Assembly: GCF_001439845.1 (NCBI RefSeq)
Contig: NZ_JYLO01000002.1
Coordinates: 186,001 to 250,000 of the forward strand
DNA: 64,000 bases
Reading direction: 5' to 3'
Source of the DNA: Pseudomonas lactis
GTDB lineage: Bacteria > Pseudomonadota > Gammaproteobacteria > Pseudomonadales > Pseudomonadaceae
In this document: in pieces, positions 48,086 through 57,164 of the stretch
How positions within the stretch are numbered: position 1 is the first letter of the stretch
How the letters are laid out: every line of letters begins with the position of its first letter
The notes under the pieces: model-generated
The model's database searches: none
Told to the model about the DNA's origin: nothing
Seen by the model: the letters and a program-made list of their open reading frames with translations, nothing else
Program-made: the position numbers and the translations under genes

Positions 48086-49033
48086 TTACTCGGTCGCGCT
48101 GTCTGGCGTTGCACCTTCAGCGTTATGGGACAAGCTGTACACGTAAGCCGCCAGCAGGTGCACCTTGTCATTGCCTTGCAGCACATCCTGGGCTGGCATC
48201 TGGCCCTGGCGACCATGGCGGATGGTCTGCTGCAGCTGCGCCAGGCTGGTGCCGTAGATAAAACCGGCAGGCTCGGTCAGGTTAGGCGCGCCCATGGCTT
48301 CCACACCGTGGCCTTGTGGGCCGTGGCAGGCCACGCAGGTGGTGTTGAACGCGGCTTGCCCGGCTGCCAGGTCTGCGCTGTTGTCAGCAGGCAACGGCAG
48401 CTTGGCCAGGTCGTGGCGCACGTAGGCGGCGACGTTTTTCACCCCGTCCTCGCCCAGCACTTCACCCCAGGCCGGCATCGCCGCGTGGCGACCGTTCAGG
48501 ATGGTGGCTTTGATAGCCTCAGCCGAGCCGCCCCAGCGCCAGTTATTGTCGGCCAGGTTGGGGAAACCATAGGCGCCCTTGGCGTCCGAACCGTGGCATA
48601 CCGCGCAGTTGGAGGCGAACAGGCGACCGCCCATCTTCAACGCTTGCGGGTCCTTGGCGACTTCTTCCACCGGCATGGCCGCGAACTTGGCGAAGATCGG
48701 CCCGAACCTGGCGTCGGCCTTGGCCATTTCCTTGTCCCATTCCTTGGTCTGGGTCCAGCCGTCTTCATAGCCCGGCAGTACGCCTTTCCAGTTGCCCAGG
48801 CCCGGGTAGAGGATCAGGTAGCCGACGGCAAACACCAGGGTGCCGGCGAACAACATGAACCACCACTGGGGCAGCGGGTTGTCGTATTCCTCGATACCGT
48901 CGAAGGCGTGGCCCATGGTCTGGTCGACGCTGCCCTTGGTCTCGCCCTTGCGGGTGCCGACCAACAGCCAGGTCAGACCGATCAGGCTGCCCAGGGTCAA
49001 TACGCAGATCCATGTACTCCAGAACGTAGTCAT
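48086..49033 (-). CDS. ccoP2: cbb3 cytochrome c oxidase subunit III, diheme (operon 2)
   Basis: This is a 315-aa diheme cytochrome c, the paralog of ccoP1. Heme motifs [11 protein letters not shown] and [11 protein letters not shown] are present, with two N-terminal membrane segments. Compared with CcoP1 it is shorter around residue 90 and in the tail. It overlaps ccoQ2 by 4 nt. Confidence 0.96.
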   Translation of the reverse strand: MTTFWSTWICVLTLGSLIGLTWLLVGTRKGETKGSVDQTMGHAFDGIEEYDNPLPQWWFMLFAGTLVFAVGYLILYPGLGNWKGVLPGYEDGWTQTKEWDKEMAKADARFGPIFAKFAAMPVEEVAKDPQALKMGGRLFASNCAVCHGSDAKGAYGFPNLADNNWRWGGSAEAIKATILNGRHAAMPAWGEVLGEDGVKNVAAYVRHDLAKLPLPADNSADLAAGQAAFNTTCVACHGPQGHGVEAMGAPNLTEPAGFIYGTSLAQLQQTIRHGRQGQMPAQDVLQGNDKVHLLAAYVYSLSHNAEGATPDSATE

Positions 49034-49230
49034 GGCCGAGTGCTCCTTGTGGCTGGCTCTGCTTGAGCGTCGGGTGGGGAAGGTTCATCGGCAAACGGCA
49101 GCAGGCGCGCCTGCTCGAATTCCGCATTGCGGCGGTTGTTGAATACCCACAGCGACAGGCCGATAAAGGCGATGGCGACCACCAGCGTGCCAAGGCCGCG
49201 GATGGTGCCTGCATCGAATTCAAATCCCAT
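49030..49230 (-). CDS. ccoQ2: cbb3 oxidase small subunit CcoQ (operon 2)
   Basis: This 66-aa protein with one membrane segment ([21 protein letters not shown]) matches CcoQ1 in the anchor but differs in the tail ([15 protein letters not shown]). It starts 3 bp after ccoO2 and overlaps ccoP2 by 4 nt. Confidence 0.92.
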   Translation of the reverse strand: MGFEFDAGTIRGLGTLVVAIAFIGLSLWVFNNRRNAEFEQARLLPFADEPSPPDAQAEPATRSTRP

Positions 49231-49233
49231 GGC

Positions 49234-49845
49234 TCACCTCTTGCTCTTGATGGCAGTGCCGAGCACTTGCAGGTAGGAAACCAGCGCGTCCATCTCGGTC
49301 TTGCCCTTGAGGCTGGCGACTGCGCCATTGATGTCGTCGTCGGTGTACGGCACGCCGAGGGTGCGCATCACTTTCAACTTGGTCTCGGTGTGGCTGCTGT
49401 CGACGGCGGCGGTGACCAGCCAGGGGTAGGCCGGCATTTTCGACTCTGGCACCACGTTTCGCGGGTTGTATAAGTGCGCGCGGTGCCAGTCGTCCGAGTA
49501 GCGTGCGCCGACGCGGGCCAGATCCGGGCCGGTACGCTTGGAACCCCACAGGAACGGGTGGTCCCACACGCTTTCGCCGGCCACCGAATAGTGGCCGTAG
49601 CGCTCGGTCTCGGCGCGGAACGGGCGGATCATCTGCGAGTGACACTGCACGCAGCCTTCGCGGATGTAGATGTCGCGGCCTTCCAGTTGCAGCGCGGTGT
49701 AGGGCTTCATGCCTTCGACCGGCTTGTTGGTCACGTCCTGGAAGAACAGCGGGACGATCTGGGTCAGGCCACCGATGCTCACGGCAAGCACCATCAGCAG
49801 CATCAACAGGCCGACGTTCTTTTCAATCGTTTCGTGTTTCATCAT
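49234..49845 (-). CDS. ccoO2: cbb3 cytochrome c oxidase subunit II, monoheme (operon 2)
   Basis: This 203-aa paralog of CcoO1 has the heme site [12 protein letters not shown] and is nearly identical to CcoO1 from about residue 40 to 130. Two adjacent ATGs make 49845 or 49842 possible starts. It starts 7 bp after the ccoN2 stop. Confidence 0.96.
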   Translation of the reverse strand: MMKHETIEKNVGLLMLLMVLAVSIGGLTQIVPLFFQDVTNKPVEGMKPYTALQLEGRDIYIREGCVQCHSQMIRPFRAETERYGHYSVAGESVWDHPFLWGSKRTGPDLARVGARYSDDWHRAHLYNPRNVVPESKMPAYPWLVTAAVDSSHTETKLKVMRTLGVPYTDDDINGAVASLKGKTEMDALVSYLQVLGTAIKSKR

Positions 49846-49852
49846 CGACTCC

Positions 49853-51277
49853 TCAGGCCATTTGCGCGGCAGCGGTGACTTCGGCAGGTTGCGCCGAACG
49901 CACGGTGCGCCATGTGTTGTAAGCCATCAGGAACATGCCGCTGAGGAAGATAGCACCGCCCACCAGACGCACGATGAAGCCTGGGTGGCTGGCCACCAGG
50001 GTTTCGACGAAGGAGTAGGTGAGGGTGCCGTCTTCGTTGACCGCACGCCACATCAGGCCCTGGGCGATGCCGTTGACCCACATCGACGCGATGTAGAGCA
50101 CGGTGCCGATGGTGGCCAGCCAGAAATGCGCGTTGATCAGGCCGAGGCTGTACATCTGCTCGCGACCGAAGATTTTCGGGATCATGTGGTACAGCGCGCC
50201 GATGGAGATCATCGCCACCCAGCCCAGCGCCCCGGCGTGTACGTGGCCGATGGTCCAGTCGGTGTAGTGGGAGAGGGCGTTGACGGTCTTGATCGCCATC
50301 ATCGGGCCTTCGAAGGTCGACATGCCGTAGAACGCCAGGGAGACCACCAGAAAGCGCAGGATCGGGTCGCTGCGCAGCTTATGCCAGGCGCCCGAGAGGG
50401 TCATCATGCCGTTGATCATGCCGCCCCAGCTCGGTGCCAGCAGCACCAGTGACATCACCATGCCCAGGGACTGCGCCCAGTCCGGCAGAGCGGTGTAGTG
50501 CAAGTGGTGCGGGCCGGCCCAGATGTACAGGGTGATCAGCGCCCAGAAGTGCACGATGGACAAGCGATACGAATACACCGGGCGTTCGGCCTGCTTGGGC
50601 ACGAAGTAGTACATCATGCCGAGGAAGCCCGCAGTGAGGAAAAAGCCTACTGCGTTATGCCCATACCACCACTGCACCATGGCATCCGTCGCACCGCCGT
50701 ACAGCGAGTAGGACTTGGTCAGGCTGACCGGGATTTCCAGGTTATTGACGATATGCAAAATGGCCACGGTGATGATGAACGCACCGAAGAACCAGTTGCC
50801 CACATAGATGTGCTTGGTCTTGCGTTTCATGATCGTGCCGAAGAACACGATGGCGTAGGCGACCCAGACAATGGTGATCAGGATGTCGATCGGCCATTCC
50901 AGCTCGGCGTATTCTTTGGAGCTGGTGTAGCCCAGTGGCAGGCTGATCGCGGCCAGCAGGATCACAAGCTGCCAGCCCCAGAAGCAGAACGCGGCGACTT
51001 TCGGCGCGAACAGCTGCGTCTGGCAGGTGCGTTGCACCGAGTAAAAGGAGCTGGCGAACAGCGCACAGCCACCGAACGCGAAGATCACCGCGTTGGTGTG
51101 CAAAGGGCGCAGGCGGCCGAAGCTGGTCCAAGGCAAATCGAAGTTGAGCGCAGGCCAAACCAATTGGGCGGCGAGAAAAACCCCGAGCCCCATGCCGACG
51201 ATGCCCCACACCACCGTCATAATGGCGAATTGGCGGACCACCTTGTAGTTATAGGCGGTACTTAAAGTAGTGTTCAT
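49853..51277 (-). CDS. ccoN2: cbb3 cytochrome c oxidase catalytic subunit I (operon 2)
   Basis: This 474-aa paralog of CcoN1 has the same His ligands ([46 protein letters not shown]). The ATG at 51275-51277 has GGGGA upstream. It is divergent from the hydrolase gene at 51357, with 79 bp between starts. An Anr-type box lies inside that neighbour's coding region, consistent with low-oxygen control of the Cco2 operon. Confidence 0.96.
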   Translation of the reverse strand: MNTTLSTAYNYKVVRQFAIMTVVWGIVGMGLGVFLAAQLVWPALNFDLPWTSFGRLRPLHTNAVIFAFGGCALFASSFYSVQRTCQTQLFAPKVAAFCFWGWQLVILLAAISLPLGYTSSKEYAELEWPIDILITIVWVAYAIVFFGTIMKRKTKHIYVGNWFFGAFIITVAILHIVNNLEIPVSLTKSYSLYGGATDAMVQWWYGHNAVGFFLTAGFLGMMYYFVPKQAERPVYSYRLSIVHFWALITLYIWAGPHHLHYTALPDWAQSLGMVMSLVLLAPSWGGMINGMMTLSGAWHKLRSDPILRFLVVSLAFYGMSTFEGPMMAIKTVNALSHYTDWTIGHVHAGALGWVAMISIGALYHMIPKIFGREQMYSLGLINAHFWLATIGTVLYIASMWVNGIAQGLMWRAVNEDGTLTYSFVETLVASHPGFIVRLVGGAIFLSGMFLMAYNTWRTVRSAQPAEVTAAAQMA

Positions 51278-51326
51278 GGTTCCCCATCCACGGTTCAACC
51301 CAAGCAAATGCGGCACTTGGGCTGGA

Positions 51327-51395
51327 GTTATAGGCAGACTAAAAAGCGAGGCAAGCATGGGCAAAGAGCACAAGGCCAGTATTGACGGGGATCAA
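51327..51395 (-). promoter_or_regulatory. Anr-type box and possible -10 upstream of ccoN2
   Basis: TTGACGGGGATCAA (51382-51395) matches TTGAT-N4-ATCAA at nine of ten positions, 105-118 bp before ccoN2. It lies within codons 9-13 of the divergent hydrolase gene. A -10-like TATAAC (complement of 51327-51332) is further from the box than a class II site would be; a closer -10 is not obvious. Confidence 0.6.
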
Positions 51396-52049
51396 TGGGC
51401 GCAGTGTGTACGGGAACATGGCTGGTTGTGGGATGTCGCCACGGGCACGACGTCGGGTGAGCCGGTCACGCTGATCCTAGCCCACGGCGCCGGCGCACCG
51501 ATGGACTCGGCGTTCATGAACGACATGGCTGCACGCCTTGCCGCGCATGGCGTGAACGTGTTGCGCTTCGAGTTCCCGTACATGGCCCAGCGCCGCTTGG
51601 ACGGGGGCAAACGCCCGCCGAATCCGGCGCCGAAACTGCTGGAGGCGTGGCGTGAGGTGTATGCCCAGGTGCGACGTCATGTCGCTGGGAAACTGGCGAT
51701 TGGCGGCAAGTCCATGGGCGGGCGGATGGCCAGTTTGTTGGCCGATGAATTGGGCGCCGATGGGTTGGTGTGCCTGGGCTATCCGTTCTATGCGGTGGGC
51801 AAGCCAGAGAAACCCCGGGTGGAGCACTTGGCTGCGCTGAAGACGCCGACGTTGATAGTGCAGGGCGAGCGCGATGCCTTGGGCAATCGGGCGGCGGTAG
51901 AAGGTTATGACTTGTCAGACAGTATCGAGGTGATGTGGCTGGTGGCGGGGGATCATGACTTGAAGCCGCTGAAGGCTTCGGGGTTCAGCCATGAGCAGCA
52001 TCTGGAGGCGGCGGCGGTGCGCGTCGCTGAGGTTCTCAGGGGTTGTTGA
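51357..52049 (+). CDS. Alpha/beta-fold hydrolase (KAN-like family)
   Basis: This 230-aa cytoplasmic hydrolase has the nucleophile elbow [11 protein letters not shown] (Ser near 121), a [10 protein letters not shown] oxyanion region about 42-51, and acid/His candidates in VQGERDALG and AGDHDLKP. The substrate is unknown. GCGAGG precedes the ATG at 51357. It is divergent from ccoN2, and its first codons overlap the Anr-type box, so it may itself respond to oxygen. Its TGA stop overlaps a REP element. Confidence 0.85.
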   Translation: MGKEHKASIDGDQWAQCVREHGWLWDVATGTTSGEPVTLILAHGAGAPMDSAFMNDMAARLAAHGVNVLRFEFPYMAQRRLDGGKRPPNPAPKLLEAWREVYAQVRRHVAGKLAIGGKSMGGRMASLLADELGADGLVCLGYPFYAVGKPEKPRVEHLAALKTPTLIVQGERDALGNRAAVEGYDLSDSIEVMWLVAGDHDLKPLKASGFSHEQHLEAAAVRVAEVLRGC

Positions 52050-52159
52050 TCGTTCCCGCGCTCCGCGTGGGAATGCAGCCCAGGACGCTCTGCGTCCCCC
52101 TCTAAAATTGTGACGCAGAGCGTCACAGGAGGCGTTCCCACGCAGAGCGTGGGAACGAG
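52048..52159. repeat. Composite REP element after the hydrolase gene
   Basis: This four-hairpin GATCGTTCCC-family copy has one arm mutated (CCCGCGC). It starts within the hydrolase stop codon and ends 6 bp before the aer stop codon, filling the whole gap between the convergent genes. Confidence 0.92.
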
Positions 52160-52164
52160 CCCGT

Positions 52165-53730
52165 TCAGCGGTTAAAACGCTCCACCAGCGAATACTGGGT
52201 ATTGGCGGTATGCGTCAACTCTTCACTCAGTTGCGCCGAGTTCATCGCCTGCTCCGAGGTCTGGTCCGCCAACAGCGCAATGGTGCTGATATTGCGGCTG
52301 ATCTCCTCGGCCACCGCGCTTTGCTCTTCGGTAGCAGCAGCAATCTGGGTGGTCATGTCGGTGATATTGGCCACCGCCTCACTGATGCCCACCAAGGCCT
52401 GGTCGGCTTCCATCACCCGCGCTACACCTTCTTCAGCCTGGCGGTGCCCGGCGTCCATGGTTTGCACGGCGGCAGCCGCCGTGTGTTGCAGCTTGGCAAT
52501 CAGGGTATGGATCTGCCCGGTGGATTCGGCCGTACGCTGCGCCAGTTGGCGCACTTCATCGGCGACCACCGCGAAACCACGGCCCATCTCACCGGCACGC
52601 GCGGCTTCGATGGCGGCGTTGAGCGCCAGCAGGTTGGTCTGGTCGGCGATGCCTTTGATCACATCAACCACGCCGCCGATTTCATCGCTGTCCTTGGCCA
52701 GTTGCGTGACGGTCACACCCGTCTCGCCCACCGCCACCGACAGCCGCTGAATCGCCTCGCGGGTTTCCCCGGCGATATCGCGGCCGCGCCCGGTCAGGCG
52801 GTTGGCTTCCTGGGTGGCATCGGCGGTGCGCTGCACGTGGCTGGCCACTTCCTGGGTGGTCGCCGCCATCTGGTTCACCGCAGTGGCCACCTGTTCGGTT
52901 TCCACGCGCTGGCGTTCCAGGCCGCTGGAGCTGTTGTGCGCCAGGGTGTTGGACTGCGCCGCCTGGTCGTTGAGGTGCTCGGCGGTGTCCTGCAGGCGGG
53001 TAAGACAGGTCTTCAGACGCGCTTCCTGGCTGAGGATCGACATTTCCAGACGCGCTTGTGCGCCACGGCTGTCGGTGTACATCTGCGCGATCAACGGGTC
53101 GGACGTGGTCTGTTCGGCCAGGCGCAGCAAACGCTTGAGACCGCGCTGTTGCCAGCTCAAGCCCAGCAGGCCCAACGGCACCGACAGCGCCGCTGCCAGG
53201 GCAAAGCCCCATTGGGAGGTGAGGGTGGCGCCGATCATGAAGCTCAGTTGGCTGACCAGGATAAACGGCAGCCAGTCCTGCAGCACCGGCAGCCACTTGT
53301 CCCGCTGGGGAACGGCCGACTTGCCCTGGTTGATACGTTGATAGAGCGCTTCGGCCCGGCGGATCTGCTCGGCGGTGGGCTTGATGCGCACCGATTCGTA
53401 GCCGATCACCTGGTTGCCGTCGAAGACCGGCGTCACATAGGCGTTAACCCAATAGTGGTCACCGGTCTTGCAGCGATTCTTGACAATGCCCATCCATGGC
53501 AAGCCTTGTTTGAGCGTGGACCACATATGCGCGAACACGGCCGGCGGCACATCCGGGTGACGCACCAGGTTATGTGGGGCGCGGATCAGTTCTTCGCGGG
53601 TGAACCCACTGATTTCGACAAAGGCGTCGTTGCAGTAGGTAATCACACCCTTGGCATCTGTGGTGGAGATCAACCGTTGCTGAGCGGGGAAGGTACGTTC
53701 GCGCTGGGTAACGGGTTGGTTATTACGCAT
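52165..53730 (-). CDS. aer: Energy-taxis receptor Aer (PAS-MCP)
   Basis: This 521-aa chemoreceptor senses redox/oxygen through FAD in its PAS domain. The N-terminal PAS (about 10-125) has [20 protein letters not shown] and [18 protein letters not shown], a typical Aer signature. A hydrophobic hairpin (about 160-190) anchors it without a periplasmic domain, and the signalling domain has the MCP tip ([22 protein letters not shown], about 365). Position next to the cbb3 genes fits aerotaxis. Confidence 0.95.
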   Translation of the reverse strand: MRNNQPVTQRERTFPAQQRLISTTDAKGVITYCNDAFVEISGFTREELIRAPHNLVRHPDVPPAVFAHMWSTLKQGLPWMGIVKNRCKTGDHYWVNAYVTPVFDGNQVIGYESVRIKPTAEQIRRAEALYQRINQGKSAVPQRDKWLPVLQDWLPFILVSQLSFMIGATLTSQWGFALAAALSVPLGLLGLSWQQRGLKRLLRLAEQTTSDPLIAQMYTDSRGAQARLEMSILSQEARLKTCLTRLQDTAEHLNDQAAQSNTLAHNSSSGLERQRVETEQVATAVNQMAATTQEVASHVQRTADATQEANRLTGRGRDIAGETREAIQRLSVAVGETGVTVTQLAKDSDEIGGVVDVIKGIADQTNLLALNAAIEAARAGEMGRGFAVVADEVRQLAQRTAESTGQIHTLIAKLQHTAAAAVQTMDAGHRQAEEGVARVMEADQALVGISEAVANITDMTTQIAAATEEQSAVAEEISRNISTIALLADQTSEQAMNSAQLSEELTHTANTQYSLVERFNR

Positions 53731-53824
53731 GATTGTTCAATCCGCAAGGCTTTCAGGGGGTATCGGCCATGCGGGGCATTTATTTAACTTATTTTTGCAA
53801 CAATCCTGCGAACGGTGTTGCCCC

Positions 53825-53924
53825 TGTAGGAGCGAGCTTGCTCGCGAAACACTCAAGGGCAACGCGTTCATTCAGGATGCCCGCGTTAGCGTTGAAGTCC
53901 TTCGCGAGCAAGCTCGCTCCTACA
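53825..53924. repeat. REPIN, 100 bp, copy 6
   Basis: Standard arms with a diverged loop (AACGCGTTCATTCAGGATG; CGTTAGCGTTGAAG) that keeps traces of the conserved motif in inverted orientation. It lies between aer and the CPBP protease gene. Confidence 0.93.
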
Positions 53925-53935
53925 GTAAGGAAGGT

Positions 53936-54727
53936 TTAGCCTGCGAGCATCGGGTAGGTGAACAACCCGAAGTGCAGCAGATTCAAGCCAAAGTGCGTGG
54001 CAATCGCCGCGCCGAGCCCGCCAAAGCGATAGGCCAGGCCGTAACCCACGCCGGCAATACTCGCCAGCAGCATCCACTGCCAACCCGCAGCAAAATGCAC
54101 CAGGCCGAATAACAGCGAGGCCAACAGCAGCGCGAGGTTCTCGCCATAGGGCAGGTGTTTGAAGCGTCGGCTCAGGCCGCCCTGGATATACCCGCGAAAC
54201 AGCGCTTCTTCGACCAACGTCACCAGCAGCAGGTTATTCAACACCCACAGCCACGCCTCGTCCGGCCATTTCGGCGCCCAACTGATCATCCCTAGCAGCG
54301 CTGCGCCACCCAGGGCGGCGATGGCGGCCAGGGTCAGGGCCACGGCCGTGACGCAGATCGACAGGCGCAATGAGCGTCGCGCCACAATCCATGGGCAGGC
54401 CAGCAACAGCCAGAAGCCGATCAGGGGTTTGTCCTGGTTCAGGTACATCGAGAAGGGCACTGAGTCCGGAGTAAAACGCTGGGGCGCAATACCGCGGCCG
54501 TTATAGAAACCCGGCAGCCAGTGCATCGCCAGGCCCAGGGCCAGGACAATAAACAAGCCGTGACCCAGGTAGCGCGCCCAAGGGTTGCGTTGCTGGCGCA
54601 CGGCGTACCCGGCCACCAGCAGCAGTGCGATGGAGACCGCCGCCAGTACGCCCAGTTGGCCGTAGATCAAGGCCACGACATAGCCAATGGAAAGTAGGGT
54701 GAGGTACAGCCAGGGCAAAGCAATCAT
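53936..54727 (-). CDS. CPBP family intramembrane metalloprotease
   Basis: This 263-aa membrane protein has about seven to eight hydrophobic segments and the CPBP/Abi motifs EEALFRGYIQGGL (about 180), FGLVHFAAG (about 218) and THFGLNLLHFG (about 248), which form the metal active site. Related proteins process prenylated or membrane substrates, and some act in bacteriocin self-immunity; the role here is unknown. The ATG at 54725-54727 is chosen because the first membrane segment starts directly after it. Confidence 0.88.
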   Translation of the reverse strand: MIALPWLYLTLLSIGYVVALIYGQLGVLAAVSIALLLVAGYAVRQQRNPWARYLGHGLFIVLALGLAMHWLPGFYNGRGIAPQRFTPDSVPFSMYLNQDKPLIGFWLLLACPWIVARRSLRLSICVTAVALTLAAIAALGGAALLGMISWAPKWPDEAWLWVLNNLLLVTLVEEALFRGYIQGGLSRRFKHLPYGENLALLLASLLFGLVHFAAGWQWMLLASIAGVGYGLAYRFGGLGAAIATHFGLNLLHFGLFTYPMLAG

Positions 54728-54821
54728 GTGAAATCCTTCGAAAAATCCGGGCAGCATTATAGCGAGTGGCCAGGTTCCAGGGCATGAAAACGCCTCCACG
54801 TACAAGGCAAGGGGGAAAGGA

Positions 54822-54851
54822 TTGCAAAGTATGTTTGCGGCTGGTTATAGT
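54822..54851 (+). promoter_or_regulatory. Sigma-70-type promoter for the leader/EamA transcript
   Basis: TTGCAA (54822-54827) and TATAGT (54846-54851) are separated by 18 bp, giving a transcript that starts near 54858. The leader before the EamA start would be about 290 nt. I see no other feature in the 54728-55148 gap apart from the ORF and hairpin listed next. Confidence 0.5.
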
Positions 54852-54886
54852 CGTCGCGTCTTAGTCCCTTCAAAAAAGATCAGCAC

Positions 54887-55051
54887 ATGCCAGCTTCCCA
54901 GCGCATAGCGGTAGTCGATTCAGCGGTCAACGCCGTGGTCGTGCCGTGCCGAGGCAAGCAGCCTGCGCAGATCAGTCATTACCCCCCACCTGTCAGTAGC
55001 ACGCCGGTGCACGCAGTCGTAGCACCGCCGGGTGTTGGCATTTCGGGCTGA
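54887..55051 (+). CDS. Possible leader peptide upstream of an EamA exporter
   Basis: This 54-codon ORF (MPASQRIAVVDSA at the start, HYPPPVSSTPVHAVVAPPG near the end) lies entirely within the long 5' leader of the exporter gene. It contains a Pro-Pro-Pro run, which slows ribosomes without EF-P, plus a second Pro-Pro. The Shine-Dalgarno is weak (AAAAAAGATC). Whether it is translated is not known; its position and composition suggest translational attenuation. Confidence 0.3.
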   Translation: MPASQRIAVVDSAVNAVVVPCRGKQPAQISHYPPPVSSTPVHAVVAPPGVGISG

Positions 55052-55093
55052 TCAGCGATTCGCTGTTGCCCGTGCCTGCCTGAAAAAAACCTA

Positions 55094-55112
55094 CTGAAAT
55101 TCAGTTTTTTAC
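55094..55112 (+). terminator. Possible attenuator hairpin between leader ORF and exporter
   Basis: ACTGA-AAT-TCAGT followed by TTTTT could be a weak rho-independent terminator about 45 nt after the leader ORF stop. An alternative pairing AAAAAAC/GTTTTTT around it would exclude it, as in attenuators. The small 5-bp stem makes this uncertain. Confidence 0.35.
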
Positions 55113-55148
55113 TGAGTCGGCTTTTTTGCCTGATAACAGGTGGTAACC

Positions 55149-56009
55149 ATGTCTGTGCTTTCAAAACAATCCGTGGCCGCGGCGGCCTCGACGAGCGTGT
55201 TTGTCTTGCTGTGGAGCAGCGGGGCGATCTTCTCCAAGTTGGGCCTGGCCCATGCTTCGCCCTTTGCATTTCTGTTGATCCGGTTTGCCATCGCCCTGAT
55301 GGGGTTGGTGGTGTTGGTACCCATCCTCAAGTTGAAGCTGCCTCGTCCCGGCAAACCCCTGCTGTATGCGGCGGCGACGGGCTTGGTATTGCTGGGGGCC
55401 TACCAGATTTTCTATCTGCTGGCCCTGGACCTCAACGTCACCCCCGGCGTGATGGCGACCATCATGGGCGTGCAGCCGATCCTTACCGTGGTACTGATGG
55501 AGCGCCAACGCTCCTGGCGCCGGCTGTTCGGCCTGGGGTTGGGGTTGGCGGGCTTGATCATGGTGGTATATCAGGGCATCGGGCTGGCGGGCATGTCCCT
55601 GGCGGGGATGCTGTTCGGGCTGCTGGCGCTGGCGAGCATGACGTTTGGCTCGATCATGCAAAAACGCATCACCGACAATCCCTTGGGCACGCTGCCACTG
55701 CAATACCTGGCCGGGTTGCTGCTGTGCGCGGTGTTCGTGCCGTTCCAGCCGTTCCACTTTGAACACAGTGCGCGTTTTTACCTGCCGGTACTGTGGATGG
55801 GGCTGGTGGTGTCGGTACTGGCGACGCTATTGCTGTACCGCCTGATCGCCCGGGGCAACCTGGTGAATGTCACCAGCTTGTTCTACTTGGTGCCGGCGGT
55901 GACGGCGGTGATGGACTACCTGATCTTCGGCAACCGCCTGGCCCTGTTGAGCGTGTTGGGAATGGCGTTGATCATCGTCGGGTTGGTCTTCGTGTTCCGT
56001 AAAAACTAA
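55149..56009 (+). CDS. EamA/DMT family exporter
   Basis: This 286-aa inner-membrane transporter has about ten hydrophobic segments (VFVLLWSSGAIFSKLGLAHA at the start of repeat 1; GMLFGLLALASMTFGSIMQK at the start of repeat 2). AGGTGG precedes the ATG at 55149. It is preceded by a long leader with a small ORF. The substrate, probably an amino acid or drug-like metabolite, is unknown. Confidence 0.88.
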   Translation: MSVLSKQSVAAAASTSVFVLLWSSGAIFSKLGLAHASPFAFLLIRFAIALMGLVVLVPILKLKLPRPGKPLLYAAATGLVLLGAYQIFYLLALDLNVTPGVMATIMGVQPILTVVLMERQRSWRRLFGLGLGLAGLIMVVYQGIGLAGMSLAGMLFGLLALASMTFGSIMQKRITDNPLGTLPLQYLAGLLLCAVFVPFQPFHFEHSARFYLPVLWMGLVVSVLATLLLYRLIARGNLVNVTSLFYLVPAVTAVMDYLIFGNRLALLSVLGMALIIVGLVFVFRKN

Positions 56010-56020
56010 AAACCACTCAC

Positions 56021-56120
56021 TGTAGGAGCGAGCTTGCTCGCGAAGAACGTCAACGATAACGAGGGCATCCTGAATGAACAGGGTGCTCTCGGGTTTTTCG
56101 CGAGCAAGCTCGCTCCTGCA
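56021..56120 (+). repeat. REPIN, 100 bp, copy 7
   Basis: Standard arms with the forward loop motif GTCAACGATAACGAGGGC. It fills the gap between two convergent EamA transporter genes and touches the stop of the second. Confidence 0.95.
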
Positions 56121-56121
56121 G

Positions 56122-57003
56122 TTATTTGGACCAGCGCAGCACCAACCACAGCGCCCCGGCAATCAACACTCCGCCATACAGATGGGCCATGGACAACGGC
56201 TCATCCAACAGCAACGCCCCCCACAACACGCCGAACGGCGGAATCATGAAGGTCACAGTCATCGACTTGACCGGGCCAATGGATGACAACAGGCGGAAGT
56301 ACAGGATGTAGGCAAACGCCGTACACACCAGCCCTAGCCCCAGCAGCGACGACCACACCTGCCAGCCGCCCCAGCTCGCCGGTGGATGGCTGATGGCGCT
56401 GTAGGCAAAGAACGGCAACAGAAACAACGTCGCCCCCAACATGCTGCCCAAGGCCGAGAGACGGCTGTCCAACCCGCCGCGCTGGTCCAGCCAACGCCGC
56501 GCCAGGAAACCGGCAAAGCCATAGCAGGTGGTTGCCAGCAGGCACGCCAATGCGCCCATCAATAATTCCAGATCAAAGGCCACCGGCCCCGCACGCGTGA
56601 GCACGGCAACGCCAAACAGCCCCAAGGCGACACCTGCGATTTTCGACGGCGTCAGGCGTTCGCTGAAAAACAATCCGCCAATCAGCACGCCCATCAGCGG
56701 TGTGGTGGCGTTGAAAATCGCCGAATAACCCGCCGGCAGTACCTGCGCCGCCACTGAATACATGGTCGCCGGAATCCCGGAGTTGATCACCCCCAGCAGC
56801 AAAACGGTTTTGAACTTGCCCTGGAAATCCCAGCTCACGCGCATCATCGCCAGGATCACCAATAAACCCGCGGCGGCAATCGACACGCGGAAGAACGCGG
56901 TGGGCACCGTGCCGATTTCCGGCGCGATCATGCGCATAAACAGGAAACTCGCGCCCCAGATGGCAGCCAGCCCCAGCAGATACAGGGTGTCAACAGGTCT
57001 CAC
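56122..57003 (-). CDS. EamA/DMT family transporter
   Basis: This 293-aa ten-segment exporter-type protein has two EamA repeats (LYLLGLAAIWGASFLFMRMIAP near the N-terminus; GALACLLATTCYGFAGFLA near 150). It converges with the EamA gene at 55149 but the two sequences are clearly different, so this is not a recent duplication. The substrate is unknown. Confidence 0.87.
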   Translation of the reverse strand: MRPVDTLYLLGLAAIWGASFLFMRMIAPEIGTVPTAFFRVSIAAAGLLVILAMMRVSWDFQGKFKTVLLLGVINSGIPATMYSVAAQVLPAGYSAIFNATTPLMGVLIGGLFFSERLTPSKIAGVALGLFGVAVLTRAGPVAFDLELLMGALACLLATTCYGFAGFLARRWLDQRGGLDSRLSALGSMLGATLFLLPFFAYSAISHPPASWGGWQVWSSLLGLGLVCTAFAYILYFRLLSSIGPVKSMTVTFMIPPFGVLWGALLLDEPLSMAHLYGGVLIAGALWLVLRWSK

Positions 57004-57164
57004 GGAAAACTCCTACGCCAATCGGGCGCAGAAGTGTTGCCCAGCGGGCAGGTCGGCACAATGGCTAATTGCAGTCAGTTCACCGCCGTGCAAAATCATT
57101 CTTCTCCTGCCTCGGTTCACTGGCTAAGCTCTGGGCTTCCAGATACCCGTTCGAGGTTTCCCGC

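Noticed and set aside
53731..53800. Anr box upstream of aer
   Set aside because: ATTGAACAATC near the aer start has half-sites without the four-base spacer; it does not match TTGAT-N4-ATCAA.
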